In this document: positions 44,129-53,556 of the stretch, in pieces
Position numbering within the stretch: position 1 is the stretch's first letter
How the letters are laid out: every line of letters starts with the position of its first letter
Assembly: GCA_035647615.1 (NCBI GenBank)
Contig: DASRND010000027.1
Span: 1 to 63,443 of the forward strand
Reading direction: 5' to 3'
From: Bacteroidales bacterium
Lineage (GTDB): Bacteria; Bacteroidota; Bacteroidia; Bacteroidales; 4484-276
Length of the DNA stretch: 63,443 nt
Notes under the pieces: generated by a model
The model's input: the letters and a program-made list of their open reading frames with translations, nothing else
What the model was told of the DNA's origin: nothing
The model's database searches: none
Position numbers and translations under genes: made by a program

Positions 44129-45601
44129 TTATTTAATGATTTCGTTTTCGCTGTTTAAAAATTCGCTCAACACCTCCCGGTCGTCGAAGTGGTGGCGCTG
44201 GCCTTTTATTTCCTGATAAGTTTCGTGGCCTTTTCCGGCCACCAGAATGATGTCGCCTTTTACGGCAATCATGCAGGCAGTTTTGATGGCTTCGCGACGG
44301 TCGGCAATTTTCACCGTTTTGCGCTGGTCGGCTGCCGCTACTCCGGCTTCCATTTCGTTGATGATTTCCAGCGGGTCTTCGTCGCGCGGGTTGTCGCTGG
44401 TAAGTATTACGCGGTCGCTCATGCGGCTCACCACCTGCGCCATCAGCGGGCGTTTGGTGCGGTCGCGGTTTCCGCCGGCGCCCACTACTGTTATCAGATG
44501 CTCGCCGCCCTGACGTGTGTCGTGGATGGTTTGCAATACATTGCTCAAAGCGTCGGGTGTGTGCGCATAATCCACAATGCCCACAACTCCCGAAGCCGAC
44601 GGCACCACCTGAAAACGTCCTTCGGCGGCGCGAAGCTCGCTGAGAATTACCAGCACCTCTTCTTCCGGCTGACCGTCGAGCATGGCGGCGCCGTATGTGC
44701 CCAGCAGATTGTAAGCGTTAAAGGCGCCCGTAAGCCGTGTGTAAATGTCGTGTTGTCCGATGCGCAAAAAGAGACCCTCGAAAAGATTCTCCAGGATTTT
44801 TCCTTTATAATCCGAAGGCCTTTTAAGGCTGTAGGTAGCTTTGTGCGCACGGGTATTTTGCAGCATCACCGCGCCGTTGCGGTCGTCGCTGTTTACCAAA
44901 GCAAAAGCGGCTTCCGGCAACTGGTCGAACAATTTCTTTTTAGCTTTCAGATAATTATCGAAAGTGAGATGATAATCGAGATGATCGTGGGTGATGTTGG
45001 TAAAAACAAGCCCGTGAATGTATAATCCGGCGGTGCGATGCTGCTCGGCGGCGTGTGAGCTGATCTCCATAAAACAATATTCACAGCCGGCGTCGGCCAT
45101 CCGGCGCAGGTTGTCGTTGATCTGCAGAGCGTCGGCAGTGGTGTGTGTAGAAGCCAGCTGCTGGCTGCCGATGCGGTTTTCGATGGTAGAAAGCAAGCCG
45201 CAGACAAAGCCCAGTTTGCTGTAAAGCTGATGCAAAAGGAAAACCGTGGTAGTTTTGCCGTTGGTTCCGGTAACACCGATAATTTGCAAATCATTCGACG
45301 GATGATCATAAAATGCCGCCGCCACCTGTCCGAGCGCTTCCGCGGAATTATCCACCAAAATAAAGGTGGCGCTTTCGCGCAAATGTTCGGGCACTTGCTG
45401 GCATATCACAGCTACAGCTCCCTGGCTGATGGCTTTTTCGATATATTGATGCCCATCGGTGCGGGTACCCGCCACAGCTACAAACAAACATCCGGCTTCG
45501 ATCCTGCGCGAATCGAACGTCACAGAATTTATATTGACATCGTTGTTGCCGATGATCTGGCGAATGGTAAGGCCGGGGATAAGTTGCTGCAACGTTTTCA
45601 T
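44129..45601 (-). CDS. murE: UDP-MurNAc-tripeptide synthetase (meso-diaminopimelate type)
   Basis: A three-domain Mur ligase of 490 residues: [17 protein letters not shown], the ATP loop [27 protein letters not shown], and the third-substrate motif [10 protein letters not shown]. The DNPR sequence marks meso-diaminopimelate specificity as opposed to lysine, so the wall peptide contains DAP. It overlaps ftsI by 4 bp. Confidence 0.97.
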   Translation of the reverse strand: MKTLQQLIPGLTIRQIIGNNDVNINSVTFDSRRIEAGCLFVAVAGTRTDGHQYIEKAISQGAVAVICQQVPEHLRESATFILVDNSAEALGQVAAAFYDHPSNDLQIIGVTGTNGKTTTVFLLHQLYSKLGFVCGLLSTIENRIGSQQLASTHTTADALQINDNLRRMADAGCEYCFMEISSHAAEQHRTAGLYIHGLVFTNITHDHLDYHLTFDNYLKAKKKLFDQLPEAAFALVNSDDRNGAVMLQNTRAHKATYSLKRPSDYKGKILENLFEGLFLRIGQHDIYTRLTGAFNAYNLLGTYGAAMLDGQPEEEVLVILSELRAAEGRFQVVPSASGVVGIVDYAHTPDALSNVLQTIHDTRQGGEHLITVVGAGGNRDRTKRPLMAQVVSRMSDRVILTSDNPRDEDPLEIINEMEAGVAAADQRKTVKIADRREAIKTACMIAVKGDIILVAGKGHETYQEIKGQRHHFDDREVLSEFLNSENEIIK

Positions 45602-47706
45602 ATCTCCAGATTTAAATAGATGTGATCGCCTTTGCGAAAAACGTAGCCAGGATCCAGCGACTGGCGTTTCACCAGCCCGCGCCCTTTTAATTTTACCACC
45701 AACCCGATATTTTCGAGCATGAAAATGGCATCGCCAACACTCAGCCCTCTGACGTCAGGAATCTGATCAACCTTTATTTGTTGGCCAAATTCTTCCATCT
45801 TAAGATGTCCCAGCATCAGCTCTTCGTTGGCACCAGCCAAAAAAGGAAGCAGCTTGTCGCCGCTGGTATCTGTAGCCGTTTCGGTGATGTTTTCGAGGTA
45901 GGCGTTATAATCGGCCGGATGGATGTCGAGATCGAGCGAATAGACGATGTCGGCAATTTCTTTAAAAACCGGAGCCGCCACCTGCGAAGCGTAATAGCCG
46001 CCTTCTTTAGGACGATAAATCATTACGATACACGAATATTTGGGATTGTCGGCCGGGAAATATCCCACAAAAGAAGCGTTGTATTTTGCAATGTAGCGCC
46101 CGTTTTCGTTCACTTTGGAGGTACCGGTTTTGCCGGCAATTTTATACACTGCATTTCTGACGTTGCGCCCTGTGCCATTTTCTACAACACCTTCGAGATA
46201 TTTGCGCGCAGTGGCGATGGTTTTGTCCGAGCATATCTTCTTTTTTATGATTTCGGTTTCAAAAGTCTTAGTGATAATTCCGGCCTCGCTCACACTTTTC
46301 ACCAGTCGCGGACGCACCATCACACCATTATTCGCCACAGCATTATAAAAAGTAAGCATCTGCAGCGGTGTCACGGTGATTTCGTAGCCAATCGACATCC
46401 ACGGTAGTGTAACCTTGGACCAATAAGGATTGTCGGGATTTTTAATACCGGGCGACGGCTCGCCGGATATATTGATACCAGTGGATTCCATAGGGAAAAT
46501 CTTCTGGAGTCCATTAAAAAAATCCCATTCGTGGCCGATGTAGGTATCGTAAATGATTTTGGAAACGCCAGCATTGGAAGAATGCACCAGACACTCCTCG
46601 GGCGTAAGCCATCCGCTCTCCTTAATCCGGTGAGAGTCGCGCATGGTTCGGTTATGAAAAACGATGTTTCCGTTGCCGATGTTAACCGAGTCGATACGTG
46701 CGAGGGCACCATCTTCCATGGCAACCATAAACGAAGCAAGTTTAAAAGTGGAGCCGGGTTCGATGGCTTCACCCACAGCCAGGTTGTACTTCTCGGTATA
46801 ATCGCCCGTAACTGTATCGTAGCTGAGGTTGGCAATGGCTTTTATCTCACCGGTCTGTACCTCCATCAGCACCACCGTTCCTTTCTCGGCGTCGTGCAGG
46901 CGGAGCTGCTTCATCAGCGCCGACTCAGCCACATCCTGCAGGTGCGTGTTGATGGTGGTAATAATATCTTTACCATCGATTGGCTCGATATTAAGTTCGT
47001 TGTAAACAGGTTTCCAGGCGCTGTTGGCCATGCGCTGTTTGAGCTGACAGCCCGACTGCCCCTGCAGATAGTCGTTGAAGGCCCCCTCCAGCCCAACCAT
47101 CAGTGAATCCTTGCCGTTAACGAGCGTATAACCAACGGTGCGTTTGGCCAGAATCCCAAAAGGATATTCGCGGCGTGTGGTGCGCTCGGCGATGAGTCCA
47201 CCGCTGTACTTTCCTCGATTTAAAATGGGCATGCGCCGGATTTTTGCAAGCTGGTCATAGGTCACGTTTTTCTGAATTGCCAGATAGCGGTTTCCTGCTT
47301 TGCGGCCATTTATGAGCCATTGTTTGTATCCCCAATGTGTTTTGTCGCCAAACATATTTGCCAGATGCGAGGCAAGATAGCCCACGCTGTCGTTGAATAA
47401 TTTATCGGGGATAAGATCGGAAGCGGCATCCATCCTAATCTCAAAAATAGGCACCGAGGTGGCCAGCAAGCTGCCGTCGGTGGCATAAATATTTCCGCGC
47501 ATCGATTCCGAGTCAAAAAACCGATAGTCCATTTTGTGCGCGTTGGCTTTTAGTTCACCACCCTCAACAAACTGAACCTTGAGCGCCCTGCACATGATTA
47601 ACAAACCCGCCAACAGCATCAGGATGAACACAAAATAAGTGCGCCCCATGCTTTGTTTGCCGGGGCCACACTGTTTTTGTTCTGATATGTTTTTCTGTTG
47701 GTTCAT
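45598..47706 (-). CDS. ftsI: Septal class B penicillin-binding protein with PASTA domain
   Basis: Monofunctional transpeptidase (PBP3/SpoVD-like), 702 residues. An N-terminal transmembrane helix (FVFILMLLAGLLIMCRA) and a PBP dimerisation domain with RGNIYATDGSLLATS are followed by the transpeptidase with STFK (in EPGSTFKLASF), SSN (HSSNAGVSK) and KTGT (IAGKTGTSKV). A single C-terminal PASTA domain begins at PDVRGLSVGDAIFML (~646-702). It should crosslink septal peptidoglycan together with FtsW. It follows the FtsL-like gene by 14 bp. Confidence 0.95.
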   Translation of the reverse strand: MNQQKNISEQKQCGPGKQSMGRTYFVFILMLLAGLLIMCRALKVQFVEGGELKANAHKMDYRFFDSESMRGNIYATDGSLLATSVPIFEIRMDAASDLIPDKLFNDSVGYLASHLANMFGDKTHWGYKQWLINGRKAGNRYLAIQKNVTYDQLAKIRRMPILNRGKYSGGLIAERTTRREYPFGILAKRTVGYTLVNGKDSLMVGLEGAFNDYLQGQSGCQLKQRMANSAWKPVYNELNIEPIDGKDIITTINTHLQDVAESALMKQLRLHDAEKGTVVLMEVQTGEIKAIANLSYDTVTGDYTEKYNLAVGEAIEPGSTFKLASFMVAMEDGALARIDSVNIGNGNIVFHNRTMRDSHRIKESGWLTPEECLVHSSNAGVSKIIYDTYIGHEWDFFNGLQKIFPMESTGINISGEPSPGIKNPDNPYWSKVTLPWMSIGYEITVTPLQMLTFYNAVANNGVMVRPRLVKSVSEAGIITKTFETEIIKKKICSDKTIATARKYLEGVVENGTGRNVRNAVYKIAGKTGTSKVNENGRYIAKYNASFVGYFPADNPKYSCIVMIYRPKEGGYYASQVAAPVFKEIADIVYSLDLDIHPADYNAYLENITETATDTSGDKLLPFLAGANEELMLGHLKMEEFGQQIKVDQIPDVRGLSVGDAIFMLENIGLVVKLKGRGLVKRQSLDPGYVFRKGDHIYLNLEI

Positions 47707-47720
47707 TTATTCAATCATTG

Positions 47721-48113
47721 TCATGGTTTTATAAATATCTTCTCCGGCGGCTCCACCAGCGGCCTTATGCCCATGGGAGCAAGTTTCTCGGCCAGATACG
47801 AAGAGCGATTTTTTTCGTAAAGCTTTGTCTTCATGTGGTGATAATTAAAACTCAGCTCCTTATTGACGTTGGTAACCTTTGAAATCTTGCGGATTTTCTT
47901 CTCCGCCATGTGGTAGTTGCCGATGTAAATCAACATAAGCGCTGCAATGAAAATGGCGAATACCAAGTGTCTGAAGATGTCTTTCCTGTTGAGAAACGAA
48001 CCATCGAGCAGCGCATGCAAAAACTTGAGAAAGCTGAAGCGCCCGAAACGACGCTTACCGCGCAATCGACCACGTGCTTTGGTATCTTTTATTTTATTTA
48101 CCGGAGGTGTCAT
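47721..48113 (-). CDS. ftsL: FtsL-like cell division membrane protein
   Basis: About 130 residues from the ATG at 48113 (MTPPVNKIKDTKAR); a longer in-frame start inside rsmH is rejected because its extra residues would lie within the rsmH coding region. It has a basic cytoplasmic N-terminus, one transmembrane helix (IFRHLVFAIFIAALMLIYIG) and a short coiled-coil-like periplasmic tail with NKELSFNYHHMKTKLYE, the bitopic layout of FtsL. Assignment is by topology and the conserved position between rsmH and ftsI. It overlaps the rsmH end by about 20 bp. Confidence 0.8.
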   Translation of the reverse strand: MTPPVNKIKDTKARGRLRGKRRFGRFSFLKFLHALLDGSFLNRKDIFRHLVFAIFIAALMLIYIGNYHMAEKKIRKISKVTNVNKELSFNYHHMKTKLYEKNRSSYLAEKLAPMGIRPLVEPPEKIFIKP

Positions 48114-49023
48114 GATCTGGGTTTTTAATTTTGGAAGCAATACGCAGACGGGCACTCCGAGAGCGGCTGTTTTGCTGCTGCTCAGCAATCGAAGGCATGA
48201 TTGGCTTGCGGCTTACCGCCTCGAAGGGAGCCGAAGGATTACCATAAAAATCTTTTTCTATCTGGCCTTCAAAATTACCGGCGCGGATAAAATTCTTCAC
48301 CAGGCGGTCTTCGAGCGAATGGTAACTGATGACCACCAGCCGGCCTTCGGGACGAAGTACCTGCGCCGACTGCTCAAGCAAAGCTTTGAGAGCGTCCAGC
48401 TCGCCGTTGATCTCGATACGCAGAGCCTGCATAAGACGGGCGTAGAATTTATTCTCTTTCCCGCGCTGCGCCAGATGCTTCGTAGCCTCCTGCACCTGTC
48501 CGAAGGTGGTAAGCTTTTGTTGTTCGCGCTTTTGCACCAACACCCTGCTGATGGCACCTGCATTCGGAAGCTCACCGTAATTCCTGAAAAGTGCCGTCAG
48601 CTGATCCTCTTCGTAATCATTCAAAACTTCGCGTGCCGAAAGCTGTTGGTTGCGGTTCATGCGCATGTCGAGCGTTTCCTGCGAACGGATCGAGAACCCG
48701 CGATCGACTTGGTCAAACTGATGCGAGCTTACTCCCAGATCGGCAAAAATGCCGTCAACCGGCAATGCCTTGTGGTACTGCAGGAAGTTTTTGAGAAATT
48801 TAAAATTATGATGTATCAAAACAAGCCGCTCATCATCAATGCGGTTGGGCAACGCATCGGCATCCTGATCAAAAGCTATCAGGCGTCCGCCCTGCAACCG
48901 GTCAAGAATGGCACGCGCATGACCGCCACCGCCGTAGGTAACATCCACGTAAGTGCCACCCTGCCGGATGTTGAGTCCGCTGACGCTCTCTTCCAGAAGT
49001 ACCGGCTGATGATACATATTCAT
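48094..49023 (-). CDS. rsmH: 16S rRNA m4C1402 methyltransferase
   Basis: A 309-residue SAM-dependent methyltransferase (MraW). Motifs: YHQPVLLEESVSGL at the start, VDVTYGGGGHARAIL (SAM site), GIFADLGVSSHQFDQVDRGFS, NNYGELPNA-like FRNYGELPNA and VISYHSLEDRLVKNF. The start overlaps the mraZ stop by one base (TAATG). Confidence 0.96.
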   Translation of the reverse strand: MNMYHQPVLLEESVSGLNIRQGGTYVDVTYGGGGHARAILDRLQGGRLIAFDQDADALPNRIDDERLVLIHHNFKFLKNFLQYHKALPVDGIFADLGVSSHQFDQVDRGFSIRSQETLDMRMNRNQQLSAREVLNDYEEDQLTALFRNYGELPNAGAISRVLVQKREQQKLTTFGQVQEATKHLAQRGKENKFYARLMQALRIEINGELDALKALLEQSAQVLRPEGRLVVISYHSLEDRLVKNFIRAGNFEGQIEKDFYGNPSAPFEAVSRKPIMPSIAEQQQNSRSRSARLRIASKIKNPDHDTSGK

Positions 49024-49481
49024 TAGCTTTGATCGTTTTGGTTGCCCATGACCTCTTCGGCCAAATCCTCGAAATTGAAATCGTCAGTATCTACTGCCGT
49101 TTCGTAAGCTTCGGTATCCCAAATCTCCAGGATGTTGATCTGTCCGTTGAGAGTAATATTTTTTGTGATGTTCGCATAGGTTATCAACTCGTTGGGCAGA
49201 TTGATGCGCCCCATGTTATCCATATCTACCCAGCGCACGCCGGCCAAAAACCTGCGGATGAACTCTGCATTTTTCTTTACAAACCGGTTGAGCTTGTTGA
49301 TCTCTTCAAGTTTCTTATCCCACTCAGGCTTGGGCCAAAGCTCCAAACAACGCGCAAAGACGCTGCGTTTCACATAGAAACCACCGTCGCTACCCGCCAA
49401 CAGGTCGCCCTTGAGCTTGCCCGGGAGCAGCACCCTGCCTTTATTGTCGAGTTTACATTCGTATGTGCCTGTGAGGGACAT
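49023..49481 (-). CDS. mraZ: Transcriptional regulator MraZ
   Basis: A 152-residue double AbrB/SpoVT-fold protein that represses its own dcw operon in studied bacteria. The two halves show the repeated motif: YECKLDNKGRVLLPGKLKGDL and VRWVDMDNMGRINLPNELITY. First gene of the cluster; a TAAATTTG -7-like box lies at 49503-49510. Upstream direct repeats of a MraZ box were not recognised with confidence. Confidence 0.95.
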   Translation of the reverse strand: MSLTGTYECKLDNKGRVLLPGKLKGDLLAGSDGGFYVKRSVFARCLELWPKPEWDKKLEEINKLNRFVKKNAEFIRRFLAGVRWVDMDNMGRINLPNELITYANITKNITLNGQINILEIWDTEAYETAVDTDDFNFEDLAEEVMGNQNDQS

Positions 49482-49935
49482 TTTTCTTTATTTTTAAAAA
49501 ATCAAATTTAGATAAGTTTTACCACTTACTTCTACCTTGTTAATAACTTTTCCCACTTTCTACCACCCAAAATTTCATCTACAAACGCTGCAAGCTTCGC
49601 CCGTAGTATGATTGAAGATTTTTCTTAAAAATATTTAATTCGTAAATAAAGTGGAGAAACTGAAGAAAATGGAAAAGGTAAAGACGCGATGCATCGCGTC
49701 TCAAACATCACATCGCGTTTTTGGCTAATGAATTGAAAAACAAAAACCTTATCCCTAACTTCTTAGACCTTAGCAGAAAACCGTCTTTTAACACCCAAGC
49801 CTATTACCTTATTAATAATAAAAGAAAGCAAAAACGCACAACCAAAATCACATGCAGCAGCCCCGGAAAGACACTTGCTAATTTTTTTTAAAACTAATCT
49901 GATTGAATATCCTTAATTTTGTCGTTTCTTAGTAA
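49482..49935. repeat. Non-coding gap with an 18-bp GACGC palindrome
   Basis: No gene was found. GACGCGATGCATCGCGTC (49683-49700) is a perfect palindrome within AAAGACGCG...CGTCTCAA and belongs to the same AGACGC-N8-GCGTCTC class as the pair at 19565-19635. The gap also holds the mraZ -7-like box (49503-49510) and, for the plus-strand gene to the right, TAATTTTG at 49914-49921, 15 bp before its start. Confidence 0.65.
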
Positions 49936-50832
49936 ATGCACATGCAGGAAGAAAAGACGGAAATACATATTACACCAGATTTCCTCGATCTGGAGAAGAT
50001 AATTGGCGGCAAAAGCCCACATCTGCTGAAGATAATGCCACGGTTTTTGATCTCGTATCTTAAGCGGGTAATCCATCAGACGGAGCTTAACAAAGATATC
50101 TGGGAAAACCGAAATGATTTTGGTGTGGATTTCGCCACCAACATTCTGGCCTCTTTCGGCGCTATCGTAACTTCTACCGGACTGAGCAATCTGCCAGGCG
50201 AGGGGCGACAACTGCTGGTGAGCAATCATCCGCTGGGCGGCCTCGACGGTATGGCGCTGATGAGCGAGACGGGCAAAGCACGGCGCGACATCCTTTTCCC
50301 CGTCAACGATCTGCTGCTCTACCTGCCCAACCTGCGCGAACTATTTATCCCGGTGAACAAACACGGCAGCAACGCCGAAAACATCCGCATCTTCAACGAG
50401 GCCTTTGCCTCCGACAACCTCATCCTCTATTTTCCCGCCGGACTGGTATCACGCAAAAACAAAGGGATTATCAAAGATTTGGAGTGGAAAAAGACTTTTC
50501 TGACGAGGGCACAAAAATTCAATCGCGACATCATACCGACCCACATCTCCGGAAAAAACACCAACTTCTTTTATAATCTGGCTAAATGGCGCAAACGTTT
50601 AAAAATAAAAGCTAACATAGAAATGTTGTATCTGGTGGATGAGATGTACAAACAAAAAGACCAGACGGTACACATCACCTTTGGACAACCGGTACCCATC
50701 GGTTTTTTTGACAAACAACACACTGCTGCACAATGGGCGCAGTTGTTGCGGGAATATGTGTATGCACTGGGCGCCGGCACGAGGAAAAATTTTATAGAGT
50801 GGCATAAAAACAATCAAACAAAACAAGCATAA
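49936..50832 (+). CDS. glsA: Lysophospholipid-type O-acyltransferase, glycine-lipid GlsA-like
   Basis: A 298-residue acyltransferase of the PlsC-like superfamily: LLVSNHPLGGLDGMALMSE supplies the NH-x-D-type catalytic block, and LFIPVNKHGSNAENIRIFNE plus ILYFPAGLVSRKNKG supply the acyl-acceptor-binding segments. It is only 4 bp before a hemolysin-like GNAT acyltransferase gene. In Bacteroides this pair makes glycine lipids: GlsB N-acylates glycine with a 3-hydroxy fatty acid and GlsA adds the second acyl chain. The function here is inferred from that pairing; ornithine or another amino acid could be the head group. The start could also be the Met two codons later. Confidence 0.75.
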   Translation: MHMQEEKTEIHITPDFLDLEKIIGGKSPHLLKIMPRFLISYLKRVIHQTELNKDIWENRNDFGVDFATNILASFGAIVTSTGLSNLPGEGRQLLVSNHPLGGLDGMALMSETGKARRDILFPVNDLLLYLPNLRELFIPVNKHGSNAENIRIFNEAFASDNLILYFPAGLVSRKNKGIIKDLEWKKTFLTRAQKFNRDIIPTHISGKNTNFFYNLAKWRKRLKIKANIEMLYLVDEMYKQKDQTVHITFGQPVPIGFFDKQHTAAQWAQLLREYVYALGAGTRKNFIEWHKNNQTKQA

Positions 50833-50836
50833 GAAA

Positions 50837-51763
50837 ATGGAAGAATTGATCCCAAAAATCGATAGGGCATTGTTGAAAAAAGAGCTGACCAGAGACAAGT
50901 TTGTGAAAGAAACAAATTTTGGGAAAAACGAGGTATATATTATCGACGAACAATCGGCACCTAATGTGCTGCGCGAGATAGGTCGTCTGCGGGAGGTATC
51001 TTTCAGAGCGGCCGGCGGTGGCACCGGCAAAAGCCTTGACCTGGATCGCTACGACATTGGCGAACATGCTTTCAAACAGCTTTTGGTGTGGAATCCGGCC
51101 GACGAAGACATCGTGGGCGGATACCGCTTTGTGCATTGCAAAGAGCTGCCCATCGACGAACAGGGACAGGTGCAGACGCCAACATCAAAACTTTTCCGCT
51201 ACTCCAAAAAGTTTATCCGCGAATATATACCCGTAACCATCGAACTGGGACGCTCCTTTGTGCAGCCCGAATATCAGCCGGCGCGCAACATGCGCAAGGG
51301 CATCTACTCGCTCGACAACCTTTGGGACGGGCTGGGTGCAGTGGCTACAAAAAATACTGATGTCGAATATTTCTTTGGAAAAATCACCATGTACGCCCAC
51401 AGCGATCTGCTGGCACGCGAAGCAATCGTTTATTTTCTTAAGAAATATTTCCCCGACCCCGACAAGCTGGTAGTTCCGCACGATCCAGTAGAGCTGAAGA
51501 CGCCGGAGGAAGTGTTTGAGAAAATTTTTACCGGTAAAAGCTACGAAGAAAATTTTAAGCTTTTGCAGCAATATGTGCGCAGCCACAACGAAAATATCCC
51601 GCCGCTGGTGAACGCTTACATGAATCTCTCATCGACGATGCGTTTTTTTGGCACAGCCGTCAACCATGGCTTTGGCGAAGTGGAGGAGTCAGGCATTATT
51701 TTAAAAATCGGCGACATCTACAGCGAAAAGAAAGACCGCCACATACATGGGATTTTGAAATAA
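50837..51763 (+). CDS. glsB: Hemolysin-like GNAT N-acyltransferase, glycine-lipid GlsB-like
   Basis: A 308-residue protein of the OlsB/hemolysin-like acyltransferase family. Its core shows LREIGRLREVSFRAAGGGTG, LDRYD, DIVGGYRFVHCKEL and ELGRSFVQPEYQPA, matching the acyl-ACP-dependent amino-acid N-acyltransferases. Together with the preceding O-acyltransferase it probably makes an amino-acid-based membrane lipid. The next gene, engB, follows after 20 bp, so all three may share a transcript. Confidence 0.8.
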   Translation: MEELIPKIDRALLKKELTRDKFVKETNFGKNEVYIIDEQSAPNVLREIGRLREVSFRAAGGGTGKSLDLDRYDIGEHAFKQLLVWNPADEDIVGGYRFVHCKELPIDEQGQVQTPTSKLFRYSKKFIREYIPVTIELGRSFVQPEYQPARNMRKGIYSLDNLWDGLGAVATKNTDVEYFFGKITMYAHSDLLAREAIVYFLKKYFPDPDKLVVPHDPVELKTPEEVFEKIFTGKSYEENFKLLQQYVRSHNENIPPLVNAYMNLSSTMRFFGTAVNHGFGEVEESGIILKIGDIYSEKKDRHIHGILK

Positions 51764-51783
51764 ACAATAAAAAGAACCCGACG

Positions 51784-52416
51784 ATGGAGATAAAAGAATC
51801 AAAGTTTGTGATGAGCAACACCGATCACCGGCTGTGTCCGCCACCGATGCTGCCGGAGTTTGCTTTTATCGGCCGCAGCAACGTGGGCAAGTCGTCGCTG
51901 ATAAATATGCTGACAAAGCGTAAGAACCTAGCGCGCATCTCGGTGCAGCCGGGCAAAACGCAGCTCATCAACCATTTCCTGATCGACGACCGCTGGTACC
52001 TGGTGGATCTGCCGGGATATGGCTACGCCAAAGTTTCAAAAAAAAGCCGCGCCCAGTGGCAACGCATGATCGACGGCTACCTAATGAGCCGCATCAACCT
52101 GATGTGTACTTTCATCCTGCTGGACCTGCGCATCGAACCCCAGGCCAACGACCAGGAGATGATAGATAAATTTGGTGCCAACCAATTACCTTTTGCCCTC
52201 GTATTTACAAAAGCCGACAAGCTCAAGCCTGCCGAAGTAACCACCAACTTTGAGCTATACAGGCAGTCGCTGCTCGAGCGCTGGGAGGAGCTGCCGCCGA
52301 TGTTTATCACCAGCGCCGAAAAAGCCACCGGCCGCGACGAGGTGCTTGCTTTTATTGGTGAAACCCGGCAATTCTTCGATGCCGAAGCTATTGCACGAAC
52401 TTTGGGAAACCGGTAA
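51784..52416 (+). CDS. engB: Ribosome biogenesis GTPase EngB (YsxC/YihA)
   Basis: A 210-residue TRAFAC GTPase with FIGRSNVGKSSLINML (G1), PGKTQ (G2 region), DLPGYGYAKVSKK (G3), TKADK (G4) and ITSAEKATG (G5). EngB acts in late 50S assembly. Normal length and complete motifs. Confidence 0.97.
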   Translation: MEIKESKFVMSNTDHRLCPPPMLPEFAFIGRSNVGKSSLINMLTKRKNLARISVQPGKTQLINHFLIDDRWYLVDLPGYGYAKVSKKSRAQWQRMIDGYLMSRINLMCTFILLDLRIEPQANDQEMIDKFGANQLPFALVFTKADKLKPAEVTTNFELYRQSLLERWEELPPMFITSAEKATGRDEVLAFIGETRQFFDAEAIARTLGNR

Positions 52417-52507
52417 ACACATGATTAGCGGACTCTCGATTTCATCTAACATCCTGAAGTTCTTTTTTATTTTAAAATGAACACTACAGAAATTGTACTT
52501 TTGTGGA

Positions 52508-52804
52508 ATGAAGACATTATTGATTGATATTGAAGGTGCCGATAATTTGCAGGCTTTTTTACAAGTTGTCAAAAAACTAAACTTCGTAAAATCGGTGAAG
52601 CTGGTCAATCCTGATAAGCAAGAACCGAATGCTTCATCGGCTAATGAACCCCAAAAGGAATATTTCTGGACAAATCCATCCCGACCTGCCTCAGAAAATG
52701 AAATTGATCTTTTGATTGATACAATGGAAGGCTCTGAGGGAGAGTATTCCACGGATGAAGTCAGGCAAAACATGAAACAATGGGCGGCCGAAAAGTCAAA
52801 ATAA
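52508..52804 (+). CDS. Putative antitoxin paired with a ParE-type toxin
   Basis: About 98 residues from the ATG at 52508 (MKTLLIDIEGADNLQAFLQ); an in-frame start five codons upstream is less likely. A short beta-alpha N-terminal segment is followed by a flexible acidic middle (EPNASSANEPQKEYFW) and a C-terminal helix ending in KQWAAEKSK. No HTH or ribbon-helix-helix is obvious, so DNA binding is uncertain. It overlaps the toxin gene by 25 bp, the typical coupling of such modules. Confidence 0.7.
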   Translation: MKTLLIDIEGADNLQAFLQVVKKLNFVKSVKLVNPDKQEPNASSANEPQKEYFWTNPSRPASENEIDLLIDTMEGSEGEYSTDEVRQNMKQWAAEKSK

Positions 52805-53079
52805 CGTGGAAGCCGGAAGCACTTGAAGCCCTGCAAAATATCTACGATTACATTTGGGATCGTTCCCCACAAAACGCCGAAAATTTTATTGAACTTTTGA
52901 TAGGTTTTGGAGATGGCCTTGGTGATTTTCCACAGAAATATGTTAAATGCCGCCACCAGAAATTCAGCGCAAGAAATTACAGATGCGCGGTTTTTAAAAA
53001 GAATTGGATTTTTCTATTCAAGACTACACCTACCGAATTGATAATTCATAATATCATCCATGCAAAAGCGATTCCCTGA
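52780..53079 (+). CDS. ParE/RelE-superfamily toxin
   Basis: A 99-residue protein. ITWKPEALEALQNIYDYIWD, SPQNAENFIELLIGFGDGL and the C-terminal strands YRCAVFKKNWIFLFKTTPTELIIHNIIHA follow the ParE/RelE fold pattern (helix hairpin, then beta-sheet with the I-x-x-I-x-H-x-x end). The catalytic/target residues of RelE are not clearly present; ParE-type gyrase poisoning is the better guess. It is followed at once by a repeat-rich non-coding region. Confidence 0.8.
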   Translation: MGGRKVKITWKPEALEALQNIYDYIWDRSPQNAENFIELLIGFGDGLGDFPQKYVKCRHQKFSARNYRCAVFKKNWIFLFKTTPTELIIHNIIHAKAIP

Positions 53080-53094
53080 TTTTAAGTCAATCAG

Positions 53095-53171
53095 TCACCC
53101 AGTGAATTCGGCTTGAGCAACGTGATAGTTTTCAAAATACCGACCAACAGCTTGGGCAATTCACCGGGTGA
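53095..53171. repeat. 77-bp element with terminal inverted repeats, copy A
   Basis: Starts TCACCCAGTGAATT and ends AATTCACCGGGTGA, which are inverted repeats over 14 bp with one mismatch. The interior holds TTCAAAATACCGACCAACAG and CTTGGGCAATTC. Two further copies lie at 53264-53341 and 56304-56380. Non-coding; MITE-like. Confidence 0.8.
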
Positions 53172-53199
53172 TTTTCAGGATGCACTCGCTGAGGATGTA

Positions 53200-53230
53200 G
53201 TCAGGGTTTCACTTTGAGTGAAGCCCTGAC
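53200..53230. terminator. Strong hairpin between repeat copies A and B
   Basis: GTCAGGGTTTCAC pairs with GTGAAGCCCTGAC over 13 bp (one G-U) with loop TTTGA. It lies downstream of the ParE gene and may end that transcript, but no T-run follows directly, so the terminator role is uncertain. Confidence 0.5.
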
Positions 53231-53263
53231 TATCAAGATTCTTAACCAACACCATAAAAATAG

Positions 53264-53341
53264 TCGCCCGGTGAATCCCGCTAAAGCATCGTGCTAAAAG
53301 TTCAAAATACCGACCAACAGCTTGGGCAATTCACCGGTTGA
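53264..53341. repeat. 78-bp element with terminal inverted repeats, copy B
   Basis: TCGCCCGGTGAAT at the left end and TCACCGGTTGA at the right. The right half is identical to copy A from TTCAAAATACCGACC to the end box apart from one or two bases, while the left half has drifted. Same orientation as A. From 53342 to 53556 no gene is visible; this should contain the promoter of the large protein gene. Confidence 0.75.
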
Positions 53342-53556
53342 CTTTTGACTTAACCTTACCTCTTGAAAATAATTACCGAAAACTTTCCTTCGTGAAGTCA
53401 TTTCTTTTTTTAATTTCGTGGACTGTTGCGTCCGGATGTATGGCAAACGCATTCGCAATACTACTTTTCTTTTCTTATTACGCTGCCTCCCGGCATTCAG
53501 TGACAGGTTGTTTTAGAACTTCACTAAATGTTTCTAAACTATAAAATCACAACATT

